Source: Peptococcaceae bacterium UBA3933
GTDB lineage: Bacteria; Bacillota; Peptococcia; Peptococcales; BICA1-8
Reading direction: 5' to 3'
Length of the DNA: 12,429 bases
NCBI GenBank assembly: GCA_002385805.1
Contig: DGEF01000097.1
Span: 4,255 to 16,683, forward strand
This document shows, one piece after another, positions 1 through 6,551 of this stretch; the first letter of the stretch is position 1; every line of letters starts with the position of its first letter. The notes under the pieces are model-generated. The model saw only the letters and a list, made by a program, of their open reading frames with translations, did not search any database and was not told the DNA's origin. A program made the translations under genes and the position numbers.

Positions 1-45
1 ATGGCTATCGGGATAATAAAATGTTTACCGGGCTTTGCTAGGTAA
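1..45 (+). other. Possible 3' tail of an upstream gene
   Basis: Two plus-strand frames are open from the window edge. One ends at TAA 43-45 and would finish ...KCLPGFAR. The other ends at TAG 39-41 and would finish ...MFTGLC. Either could be the last codons of a gene upstream of nth, but 14 codons are too few to decide which, or to name a product. Confidence 0.25.
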
Positions 46-88
46 ATGCTCTATAGGGAAATGGTTAGTTATAAAGAGAGGTTTGAAG

Positions 89-727
89 ATGAGTAAAAAA
101 CAAATTTTGGCAAGGCTAAAAAACATGTATCCCAATGTTAGGTCTGGATTAAAGTTTAATAATCCTTTTGAATTGCTGATTGCGACAATTCTTTCTGCTC
201 AGTCTACCGATAAACAGGTGAACAAGATAACTAAAGAATTGTTTTCTAAATACCCTGATGTATATGCTTTAAGTAAGTTAACTCAAGACCAGTTAGAGGG
301 CGAAATAAAAAGTATAGGGTTATATAAAAATAAAAGTAAAAATATCTTAGCTGCCTGTAAAATAATAATAGATAAATTCCAGGGTAAAATACCTGAGACC
401 AGAGAAGAATTAATGGAACTGCCGGGAGTTGGTCGTAAGACGGCTAATGTTGTTTTAAGCAATGCTTTTCAAATTCCGGCCTTAGCGGTGGATACCCATG
501 TTCTTCGGGTGGCCAATCGGCTGGGTCTGGCTCAAAGTAATAATCCTATGGAAACAGAAAAACAACTAATGGAGGTTATACCTAAAGAAGACTGGTCTCA
601 GGCTCACCATTGGTTGATCTGGCATGGTCGGTTAGTTTGCAAAGCCCGCAATCCCCAATGTGAAAAGTGTGGGTTGAATGATTTATGTACTTTTAATAAA
701 AACGAGATGAATACGAATGAGGTATGA
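89..727 (+). CDS. nth: Endonuclease III (DNA glycosylase/AP lyase)
   Basis: Base-excision repair enzyme that removes oxidised pyrimidines and cleaves the abasic site by beta-elimination. The helix-hairpin-helix is visible as LPGVGRKTANVV, with the catalytic lysine at about K117, followed by VDTHVLRVANRLG carrying the catalytic aspartate at about D135. The C-terminus has the 4Fe-4S cluster loop C-x6-C-x2-C-x5-C at C184, C191, C194 and C200. The ATG at 89 is chosen over the in-frame start at 35: it follows an AGAGAGG ribosome binding site (75-81), gives a 212-aa protein of normal family length, and starts where homologues start (MSKKQILARL). The extra 18 residues from position 35 have no family counterpart. 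All key residues are present, so it should be functional. Confidence 0.95.
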   Translation: MSKKQILARLKNMYPNVRSGLKFNNPFELLIATILSAQSTDKQVNKITKELFSKYPDVYALSKLTQDQLEGEIKSIGLYKNKSKNILAACKIIIDKFQGKIPETREELMELPGVGRKTANVVLSNAFQIPALAVDTHVLRVANRLGLAQSNNPMETEKQLMEVIPKEDWSQAHHWLIWHGRLVCKARNPQCEKCGLNDLCTFNKNEMNTNEV

Positions 728-752
728 ATATATTGAGTTAGCATTAACCTTC

Positions 753-835
753 GCCGGCAGGCGTATAATTAGTGCTAATCCGTGTGCATCCGTGGTTAAT
801 AATACTAGCCACTAAAAACTAGCCACTATCCACTA
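753..835 (+). repeat. Intergenic short-repeat block between nth and the glycosyltransferase gene
   Basis: Three repeat elements lie close together. A short GC-rich hairpin (CGCC-GGCA-GGCG) lies at about 752-763. ATCCGTG occurs twice, at 778-784 and 788-794. ACTAGCCACTA occurs twice, at 804-814 and 818-828, followed by a partial copy TCCACTA at 829-835. The stretch has no open frame with a ribosome binding site. It has the look of a dispersed intergenic repeat rather than a regulatory region, but copy number cannot be judged from one window. Confidence 0.5.
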
Positions 836-853
836 TTTAGGAGGTGAAAATTA

Positions 854-2005
854 TTGGATTTCCCTGCTTTAAAAGTATTAATATTTTCGGTTTCCATAGG
901 GGCAGGTCATGATAGTGTGGCTAAAGCCCTGGCTCAAGAAATAAAAGCGAAATCTCCCTCCTCAGAGGTATTGATAGTAGATACTTTTAAATATATTAAT
1001 CCTTTTTTAAACAGAGTAGTTAAGGGTAGTTATATTGAAACAATAAAGTTTACTCCTAAAGTTTGGGGTTATTTATATGAACAGGCGGAAAGCGGGGAAC
1101 GGCTGGTTGATTTGGGGCAAGTTTTATCTAAACTCCTTTCGCCCAAAATGGTCCAACTTTTAAAAGACTTTCAACCTGATGTTTTAGTTTGCACTCACGC
1201 TTTTCCGGCAGGTATCCTTTCAGTTCTAAAAACTAAAAAAGAATTTTCTATGCCCATAATAGCTTGTGTCACAGATTTTCACGTACATAGTTTCTGGATT
1301 CATTCAAAAGTTGATTTATATGTAGTGGCCGCGGAAGATTTAAAACAACTTTTAGCCAGGGAAAATAAAGAGATTAAAGAGATAAGAGCTTATGGCATAC
1401 CCATTCGTCCTCAGTTTCGGGAAAAACCTCCCCAGGAATTGGTTAGAAAAAAACTAAAATTGGCGGATAAGACTACTCTCTTAGTGATGGGTGGTGGATT
1501 GGGCTTAGGTAAGATAGAAGATATAGTGGCTAAGTTAATCAATGAAAGTGACTGGCAGGTTTTGGTTATTGCCGGTTTTAATGAAAGACTTAAAAAAAGG
1601 TTACAATTTTTAAAAAAGGATAATCGTCTGCATGTATACGGGTTTGTAGAGAATGTTGCGGAAATTATGGCAGCGGCAGATGTAATAATCACTAAGCCTG
1701 GTGGGGTGACCAGTTCAGAAGCTTTGGCAATGGAGTTGCCTCTGGTTATTATTTCTCCCCTGCCCGGTCAGGAAGACAGGAATACCTATTATTTATTAAA
1801 TAGAGGTGCTGCCATTATGGTTAGAAAAGTTGAGGATATAATGATGGAGCTACATAGCTTATTTAATAATCCTTTGCGGTTACAGCAACTAAGAGAGATG
1901 GCATCTTATTTAAAAAAACCTGAGGCCGCCCAAAAAACAATGGAGGCTATTTGGCAATTAGCTTTGGCTGAAAAAAGTGAAGGTATAAATAAAGGAAGGT
2001 GGTAA
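854..2005 (+). CDS. Glycolipid glycosyltransferase, MGDG synthase/UgtP family
   Basis: A 383-aa GT28-type glycosyltransferase predicted to transfer a sugar from a UDP-sugar to diacylglycerol at the inner face of the membrane. The N-terminal MGDG-synthase domain opens with a beta strand and the glycine-rich loop SIGAGHDSVAKAL (about residues 14-26). It also carries GSYIETIKFTPKVWGYLYE, typical of the family. The C-terminal GT-B half has MGGGLGLGKIEDI (from about residue 212) and the nucleotide-sugar site TKPGGVTSSEALAMELP (from about residue 280). The TTG start at 854 is supported by AGGAGGTG at 838-845. The gene ends one base before folD, so the two are probably co-transcribed. Donor sugar and the number of sugars added cannot be read from the sequence, so no gene symbol is given. 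Confidence 0.88.
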   Translation: MDFPALKVLIFSVSIGAGHDSVAKALAQEIKAKSPSSEVLIVDTFKYINPFLNRVVKGSYIETIKFTPKVWGYLYEQAESGERLVDLGQVLSKLLSPKMVQLLKDFQPDVLVCTHAFPAGILSVLKTKKEFSMPIIACVTDFHVHSFWIHSKVDLYVVAAEDLKQLLARENKEIKEIRAYGIPIRPQFREKPPQELVRKKLKLADKTTLLVMGGGLGLGKIEDIVAKLINESDWQVLVIAGFNERLKKRLQFLKKDNRLHVYGFVENVAEIMAAADVIITKPGGVTSSEALAMELPLVIISPLPGQEDRNTYYLLNRGAAIMVRKVEDIMMELHSLFNNPLRLQQLREMASYLKKPEAAQKTMEAIWQLALAEKSEGINKGRW

Positions 2006-2006
2006 A

Positions 2007-2858
2007 ATGACTGCACAAATTATTAATGGTAAGGAAATAGCCAAAAAGTTAAGAGAAAAAATAAAAAATGAAGTGCAAGAATTAAAAGGAAAAGGTATCA
2101 CTCCCGGTTTGGCTGTTATATTAGTAGGAGATGACCCGGCCTCCCAGGTTTATGTGCGCAATAAAGAAAAAGCCTGCCAAGAAGTAGGCATTTACTCAGA
2201 AATTCATCACCTCTCTGAAACTATTTCCCAATCAGAATTAATTAATCTGATAGACAAGTTAAATACTAATCCCCAAATTCATGGCATTTTAGTCCAGCTG
2301 CCAATCCCTGCCCATTTAAATGAAAAAGAAGTGATTGAGAGAATTTCTCCCCAAAAGGATGTAGATGGTTTTCATCCGTTAAATGCGGGAGCTTTGTTTG
2401 TAGGTGAGAAAAGTTTACAACCCTGTACTCCCAAAGGGTGCCTTTATCTACTGAAGGAAATTGGTTATGATTTAAAAGGTAAAAAGGCTGTTGTGGTAGG
2501 AAGAAGTAATATTGTCGGTAAACCCGTGGCAATGATGTTACTACAGGAACATGCTACAGTTACCATATGCCATTCACGGACCAAAGATTTAAAGTCCGAA
2601 CTTCTGCAAGCCGATGTAGTGGTAGCTGCAGTCGGTAAAGCCAATTTTATAAAAGGTGATATGCTTAAACCGGGTGCTGTTGTTTTGGATGTAGGGATAA
2701 ATCGTTTAGAAAATGGGAAGTTAGTCGGTGATGTGGATTTTGAAACTGCTAAAGAAAAAGCAAGTTGGATAACACCGGTGCCAGGTGGGGTAGGTCCTAT
2801 GACTATTGCTATGCTTTTAGCTAATACCCTGGAAGCGGCACAGAATACACTGGGCTAG
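2007..2858 (+). CDS. folD: Bifunctional methylenetetrahydrofolate dehydrogenase/cyclohydrolase
   Basis: Cytosolic enzyme that oxidises 5,10-methylene-THF to methenyl-THF and hydrolyses it to 10-formyl-THF, supplying one-carbon units. At 283 aa it is full length. The catalytic tyrosine and lysine sit in SQVYVRNKEKA (about Y49 and K53), with Q97 in GILVQLP and D120 in KDVDGFHPLNAG. PCTPKG and the dinucleotide-binding loop VVGRSNIVGKPVAMML follow, and the family signature PVPGGVGPMTIAMLL is near the C-terminus. AAGGAAGGTGG at about 1991-2001 is its ribosome binding site and lies inside the end of the preceding gene. In acetogens FolD belongs to the Wood-Ljungdahl methyl branch, but nothing here links it to that pathway. 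Confidence 0.97.
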   Translation: MTAQIINGKEIAKKLREKIKNEVQELKGKGITPGLAVILVGDDPASQVYVRNKEKACQEVGIYSEIHHLSETISQSELINLIDKLNTNPQIHGILVQLPIPAHLNEKEVIERISPQKDVDGFHPLNAGALFVGEKSLQPCTPKGCLYLLKEIGYDLKGKKAVVVGRSNIVGKPVAMMLLQEHATVTICHSRTKDLKSELLQADVVVAAVGKANFIKGDMLKPGAVVLDVGINRLENGKLVGDVDFETAKEKASWITPVPGGVGPMTIAMLLANTLEAAQNTLG

Positions 2859-2873
2859 GTTGGACTTTTGTGA

Positions 2874-2905
2874 AAAGTCTGTGTTTGAAACACGGACTTT
2901 TTTTA
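2874..2905 (+). terminator. Rho-independent terminator after folD
   Basis: AAAGTCTGTGTTT pairs with AAACACGGACTTT through a very short loop and is followed by a T-rich run. It lies 16 bases after the folD stop. Its T-tract ends just before the tRNA promoter. Confidence 0.9.
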
Positions 2906-2906
2906 T

Positions 2907-2935
2907 TTGCACTTCTTATAGTTTATAGTTATAAT
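2907..2935 (+). promoter_or_regulatory. Sigma-A type promoter for tRNA-Pro
   Basis: TTGCAC at 2907-2912 and a perfect TATAAT at 2930-2935 are separated by 17 bases. The -10 box ends nine bases before the mature tRNA 5' end, so the leader would be only a few bases long. Confidence 0.8.
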
Positions 2936-2944
2936 ATTCTTTAG

Positions 2945-3021
2945 CGGGGTGTGGCTCAGTTTGGTAGAGCGCTGCGTTCGGGACGCAGAGGTCGCAGGTT
3001 CGAATCCTGTCACCCCGACCA
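2945..3021 (+). tRNA. tRNA-Pro (anticodon CGG)
   Basis: A complete 77-nt cloverleaf. The acceptor stem CGGGGTG (2945-2951) pairs with CACCCCG (3011-3017), then comes discriminator A and an encoded CCA (3019-3021). The D loop contains GGCTCAGTTTGGTAGAGC. The anticodon stem CTGCG/CGCAG encloses the loop TTCGGGA, giving anticodon CGG at 2979-2981, and the T arm contains GGTTCGAATCC. It reads CCG codons. A run of six T residues follows one base after the CCA end, with no separate terminator hairpin, so readthrough into the next gene is possible. Confidence 0.97.
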
Positions 3022-3077
3022 TTTTTTATTCAGAAAATAATTCCCGTCCAACACCTCGCTGAAAAGGGGGTTTTTCC

Positions 3078-3614
3078 ATGTTAGATAAACGGGAAAACAA
3101 GGATAAAAGAATTTTAGAGGCCTATGAAGATTTAACCAGGGCTTTTTGGTTGGTTAAGGATAAACTTAAAGATTTACAGGAGGATTCTCCTCAATACCTT
3201 CGGTTGGCTTGCATTGAAAGAAAATTGTCTACGGAGAGAAGATTGATCGAAGAAGTAAGTTTGCCCTGTCGGCTTATTTTAGAACATTTTTCTACTTTTA
3301 TGGGAAAGACGGACCAGACTTTAGGTTATAAGGTAGGTCAATTTCAGGTAGGTCGAGCAATACTAAGCGATTTTTACATAGAAGAATGGGGTAATGTTGT
3401 TTTAAATCTCGGGAATGTACAATTAACCTGGCGGGATGAAGATTATAAATACTATTTTTATCCTGATAAGGTTATTTTACGTTCCTGTGAAAGAAATAAA
3501 CCGGAAATTCATCTATATTTTAGCTTCAGTTTTAAATATTCCCATATTTTAGAAGAATTCCCGGAAGTAAAAAATCACCCTCAGGTGGCTTATTGGCATG
3601 AGGATTTAGGTTAA
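3078..3614 (+). CDS. Unrecognised 178-aa cytosolic protein
   Basis: I do not recognise this family. The N-terminal ~75 residues are charged and predicted helical (DKRENKDKRILEAYEDLTRA onward, then CIERKLSTERRLIEE), possibly a short coiled coil. The C-terminal ~100 residues look beta-rich and aromatic, with alternating segments such as VLNLGNVQLTW, YKYYFYPDKVILR and IHLYFSFSF. There is no signal peptide, membrane segment or metal-binding cluster. The ATG at 3078 follows AAGGGGG (3064-3070). The gene lies 56 bases after tRNA-Pro and 39 bases before the PLP enzyme on the same strand, so it may be transcribed by readthrough from the tRNA or lead the downstream genes. Base composition and codon use match the neighbours. 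It is a real gene by frame length and ribosome binding site, but its function is unknown. Confidence 0.75.
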   Translation: MLDKRENKDKRILEAYEDLTRAFWLVKDKLKDLQEDSPQYLRLACIERKLSTERRLIEEVSLPCRLILEHFSTFMGKTDQTLGYKVGQFQVGRAILSDFYIEEWGNVVLNLGNVQLTWRDEDYKYYFYPDKVILRSCERNKPEIHLYFSFSFKYSHILEEFPEVKNHPQVAYWHEDLG

Positions 3615-3653
3615 GGCAATTTTTTTTATCTCTATATTTGGGAGGTTAAAATT

Positions 3654-4757
3654 ATGAATTTTATGAATTTAGATACACCTGCCCTAGTTGTAGACTTAAA
3701 GGTTATGCAGCAAAATATTAGAGAAATGCAAGAAAAGGCCAATAAATATGGAGTTAATCTCCGCCCTCATACTAAAACCCATAGAACTCCGGCTATTGCA
3801 AAAATGCAGGTGGAAGCTGGGGCAAGAGGTATTACTGTAGCCAAAGTTGGGGAAGCTGAAATTATGGCTGAAGCCGGGTTGGATGATATTTTCATTGCTA
3901 ACGAAATATATGGTCAACAAAAGATGGAACGTTTACGTGAAGTTGCCAGAAAAACAAAAGTCAGTGTTGGGGTCGATAATCGTGAGCAAGTGCTGGCTTT
4001 ATCCGAAGTCTTTGCCGGGGAGGAAAAGCCTATTGAAATTTTAATCGAAGTAGAAACCGGTGAAGAGCGCTCTGGTTTATTGCCTGGCCCGGAGTTAGTT
4101 GAATTGGCTAAATTTATAGATAAAACACCTCATGTTAAATTAAAAGGTATCTTTTCTCATGAAGGTCATACTTATGGAGCGGCTACTCCGGAGGAATGTA
4201 TAGCCTTAGCCTTGAAAAGTCAACAAGATACTTTATATGCCGCTGAGTTAATCAGAAAAGAAGGAATTGAGCTAGAGACAATTAGTATTGGAGCAACTCC
4301 TTCACTTATGTACGCGGAAATTTTACCGGGAATAACTGAAATTAGACCGGGGACCTATGTGTTAATGGATGCTGCTCAAGGACATGCTTTAAATGACTAT
4401 AGTAAATGTGCCATTACTGTTTTAGCTACCGTTGTTAGTAAACCAACTGAAGAAAGGGTGGTTTTGGATACCGGTGTAAAAGCTTTAACGGCTTTTACCA
4501 GGAGTAAAGGTATCTGTCATACGCCAGGTTTTGGTTTAGTAAAAGGTTTCGGTGACGTTAGATTAAATAAACTTTACGATGAGCACGGTTTAATCAACAA
4601 TAAAGAAGTAAGTAAAAAGTTAAAAATCGGAGATAAGGTAGAAATAATCCCTAATCACGTCTGTCCAACCTGTAACCTATATGACAAGATTTATCTTGTT
4701 GAAGACGGGAAGGTGGTCGATGAACTGCCCATTTTATGTAGAGGAAAGTCCCAATAG
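3654..4757 (+). CDS. PLP-dependent D-threonine aldolase/D-serine dehydratase-like enzyme
   Basis: A fold-type III (alanine racemase N-terminal domain) enzyme of 367 aa, full length for the DSD1/D-threonine aldolase family. These enzymes cleave D-beta-hydroxy amino acids: D-threonine to glycine plus acetaldehyde, or D-serine to pyruvate plus ammonia. The PLP-binding lysine is K41 in RPHTKTHRTPAIA. The phosphate-binding region includes SIGATPS, and GITEIRPGTYVLMD is typical of the family. The C-terminal divalent-metal site is present as PNHVCPTCNLYD, with H335 and C337 as the expected ligands. The start at 3654 has GGGAGGT about eight bases upstream; an in-frame ATG at 3663 is less likely. Sequence alone does not decide between aldolase and dehydratase. 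The following C_GCAxxG gene is probably in the same transcript. Confidence 0.9.
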   Translation: MNFMNLDTPALVVDLKVMQQNIREMQEKANKYGVNLRPHTKTHRTPAIAKMQVEAGARGITVAKVGEAEIMAEAGLDDIFIANEIYGQQKMERLREVARKTKVSVGVDNREQVLALSEVFAGEEKPIEILIEVETGEERSGLLPGPELVELAKFIDKTPHVKLKGIFSHEGHTYGAATPEECIALALKSQQDTLYAAELIRKEGIELETISIGATPSLMYAEILPGITEIRPGTYVLMDAAQGHALNDYSKCAITVLATVVSKPTEERVVLDTGVKALTAFTRSKGICHTPGFGLVKGFGDVRLNKLYDEHGLINNKEVSKKLKIGDKVEIIPNHVCPTCNLYDKIYLVEDGKVVDELPILCRGKSQ

Positions 4758-4847
4758 GAGAAAATAACCCTTTTGCTTGGGATGTAGGTTTAGATAATAA
4801 AAGGTATCAAAGTTTTGCAGAAAACGGAAGTGAGAAGGAGAAAGTTT

Positions 4848-5300
4848 ATGAGTTATAAACAAAAGGCTCTTAATTGTTTTCAGGATGGTTTTAACTGCGC
4901 TCAGGCCGTATTATCAACCTATGCTCCTCAGTTTAATCTGGACAAAGAGATGGCCTTAAGAGTTGCCGGTGGTTTTGGTGGGGGAATGGGCAGTATGGGG
5001 GAAACCTGTGGTGCAGTTACCGGTGCTATTATGGTTATTGGTCTTAAATATGGAAAAACAAAGAAAGAAGATAAAGAGGCAAAATGGAAAACTTATAAAA
5101 TGGTGCAGGAATTTACTAAACGGTTTACAGACAAATATTCGTCCATCAAATGTCGAGATTTACTGGGATGTGATTTAAGCACACCGGAAGGTAATGAATT
5201 AGCAAAAGAAAAAAACCTTTTCAAAACTTTATGTCCTTTATTTATTGAAGAAGCAATTGATATATTAAATGACATAATAAGTGAAGAAAAAGCTGAATGA
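4848..5300 (+). CDS. C_GCAxxG_C_C family (putative redox) protein
   Basis: A 150-aa protein of the cysteine-rich C_GCAxxG_C_C family, common in anaerobes and generally assumed to be redox related; no member's exact reaction is implied here. The conserved pattern is complete: C10 and C17 in LNCFQDGFNCAQAVL, a glycine-rich segment GGFGGGMGSMGETCGAVTGA with C54, then C102 and C108 in KCRDLLGCDL, and C129 in LCP. The frame is open from a TTG at 4815, but the ATG at 4848 follows a clear GAGAAGGAGA site and matches the usual N-terminus (MSYKQKALNCF). Its glycine-rich core is hydrophobic but it has no classical membrane helix. It sits about 90 bases after the PLP enzyme and ends just before the strong shared terminator, so it closes that transcription unit. 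Confidence 0.9.
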   Translation: MSYKQKALNCFQDGFNCAQAVLSTYAPQFNLDKEMALRVAGGFGGGMGSMGETCGAVTGAIMVIGLKYGKTKKEDKEAKWKTYKMVQEFTKRFTDKYSSIKCRDLLGCDLSTPEGNELAKEKNLFKTLCPLFIEEAIDILNDIISEEKAE

Positions 5301-5305
5301 TGAAC

Positions 5306-5346
5306 AGTAAAAGCCTGGTTTCAAATTAATAAACCAGGCTTTTACT
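5306..5346. terminator. Bidirectional terminator between convergent units
   Basis: A perfect 16-bp inverted repeat (AGTAAAAGCCTGGTTT and its complement) surrounds a nine-base loop (5322-5330). The lower stem provides A residues on one side and T residues on the other, so it can terminate the plus-strand C_GCAxxG gene and any minus-strand transcript of the transporter remnant, which starts at 5348. Confidence 0.92.
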
Positions 5347-5347
5347 A

Positions 5348-6127
5348 TTAGGGTTTAATTCCTAGCAAAGGCCAGTAAAAGTTAGCCATTAAAGTAAAAA
5401 CAATAATGGCGGCTAATGCTGTGAAAAAGCCTGCACGACACATGTCTTTTATAGTATAAAATCCGGCGGAATAAGAGGTCATGAGGGTTAAGGCTTGAGT
5501 TGGTAAGAAAATACCTAATACTGAAGCGTTTATTCCAACAAGTCCCAGCCAAACAGGGTTGATGTCAAAAGAAAAAGCTAATGTGAAAATTAAAGGAAGG
5601 GTAGTTGCTGTCATAGACAAAAGACTGGGAAAACCAAATCTTATAATGACTATCATTAAAGTTATAATTATGCCTATCAAAGATGGGGAGAAACCTTTTA
5701 GAATACTAAATATGTTTTCCGTTAACCAGTTAATCGCTTGGGTTTCAGTTAGAGCTTCTACTAAAGCTAAACTGGAGCCTAAGAGTAAAATCACAGACCA
5801 ATTTACAGATTGTATCCCTTTTTTCCAAGAAATAATCTCTATTCCGGGCAACATAGTGGCCAGTGCTATTAATAAACAACTTTGGGAAACAGAAATATTT
5901 ATGTAGTCACCAAAAATCCAAAGTGTAATCATTATGGCCATTAAAAGGAAAATTTTCTTTTCCTGTTTTGATATTTTTCCCAGGGCAGTTAATTCATTTC
6001 TAATGTAGATTAGCCCTCCCGGTACCATATCAATTTCCGGCGGAAAAATTTTTAGAAAAATAACCCATATTAATAGGTCGATAATTAATACACCTGGAAA
6101 CATCACAATAAACCATTTTTCTGCCAT
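5348..6127 (-). pseudogene. C-terminal half of a DASS/SLC13 Na+/dicarboxylate-sulfate symporter
   Basis: A 259-aa hydrophobic frame corresponding to the second half of a divalent-anion:sodium symporter, a family usually 450-500 aa long. It begins where the mid-protein loop and helix should be (EKWFIVMF, then LLIWVIFLKIFPPEI). It carries the second-repeat region GFPSLLSMTATTLPLIF, in the place of the usual SNTAT motif, and the classic tail GFYTIKDMCRAGFF followed by WPLLGIKP. The N-terminal half, with the first substrate-binding repeat, is missing. The ATG at 6127-6125 is immediately preceded by an in-frame TGA and has no GGAGG-type site; it overlaps the end of the rhodanese frame by 25 bases. 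I read it as a deletion remnant. Inserting one base in the A5 tract at 6116-6120 would fuse it in frame to the rhodanese. A half-size carrier is unlikely to transport anything. Confidence 0.75.
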
Positions 6128-6531
6128 TCATTTAATTCTCTAGGAGTTATTTCTTTTAGTTCTGTCCGAGATGCAAAAATTTCTCCAAATATTTTGCTGG
6201 GTACATTAACCCCTTCTACCAAGGGATTGCCGGCTTCTTGCCACGCTATTAATCCTCCTTTTAAGACATGGATATTTGTGTATCCATTTCTTTGTAAGGT
6301 TTCAGCTGCTAAACGGGCTCTTTGATCATTATTATCATATAAAATTATTGTTGTGGATTTATTCGGTACCAATTGAGAAAGACGAAATTCCAGTTCTCTA
6401 CGGGGTACATTGGTGGCTCCAAGGATTTGGCTGCTGTTATATTCAGTTTTTTCACGTACGTCTATTAAGGCATAGGATTTTTTACTTAGCAAAAGAGAGT
6501 TTAATTCCGGAATAGAAATTTCACTAATTAT
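6103..6531 (-). CDS. Truncated rhodanese-domain protein, catalytic Cys absent
   Basis: The complete first rhodanese domain is visible: YALIDVREKTEY, then ILGATNVPRRELEFRL and VLKGGLIAWQEAGNPL. The active-site loop reads ILYDNNDQRARLAA, with Asp (about residue 66) where catalytic Cys belongs, so sulfur transfer is not expected. First domains of some multi-domain rhodaneses look like this. The last 16 residues (EITPRELNEWQKNGLL) resemble the start of a second rhodanese domain that is cut off. Homology extends upstream of the first canonical start (TTG at 6492) through ISEISIPELNSLLL. A strong AAAGGAGG (6547-6540) lies eight bases before an ATA codon at 6531-6529 followed by ATT. The ancestral start was therefore probably ATG, now ATA, or an unusual ATT start is used. 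It lies between two other gene fragments and is probably decaying. Confidence 0.7.
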   Translation of the reverse strand: MISEISIPELNSLLLSKKSYALIDVREKTEYNSSQILGATNVPRRELEFRLSQLVPNKSTTIILYDNNDQRARLAAETLQRNGYTNIHVLKGGLIAWQEAGNPLVEGVNVPSKIFGEIFASRTELKEITPRELNEWQKNGLL

Positions 6532-6539
6532 TTTAAAAA

Positions 6540-6547
6540 CCTCCTTT
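6540..6547 (-). promoter_or_regulatory. Strong ribosome binding site with no canonical start codon
   Basis: AAAGGAGG on the minus strand, eight bases before ATA (6531-6529) and eleven before ATT (6528-6526). Both codons are in frame with the rhodanese. No ATG, GTG or TTG in that frame occurs before TTG 6492, which is too far away to use this site. Confidence 0.7.
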
Positions 6548-6551
6548 GAAG

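Noticed and set aside
35..88. N-terminal extension of endonuclease III from an ATA/TTG-region start
   Set aside because: The 18 extra residues have no family counterpart, and the ATG at 89 has the ribosome binding site.
741..769. TATAAT at 764-769 as a promoter for the glycosyltransferase gene
   Set aside because: No acceptable -35 element occurs at 16-18 bases; the nearest TTGAGT is 25 bases away.
1411..1692. Minus-strand 93-codon open frame
   Set aside because: It lies wholly inside the glycosyltransferase gene, has no ribosome binding site and encodes low-complexity Ser/Asn/Pro-rich sequence typical of an antisense shadow.
2874..3030. tRNA-Pro as an integration (att) site
   Set aside because: No integrase, phage gene or duplicated tRNA 3' end is visible in the window.
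5559..5906. Plus-strand 115-codon open frame opposite the carrier remnant
   Set aside because: It is the complement of hydrophobic transporter codons. It has no family features and its own strand shows no ribosome binding site.
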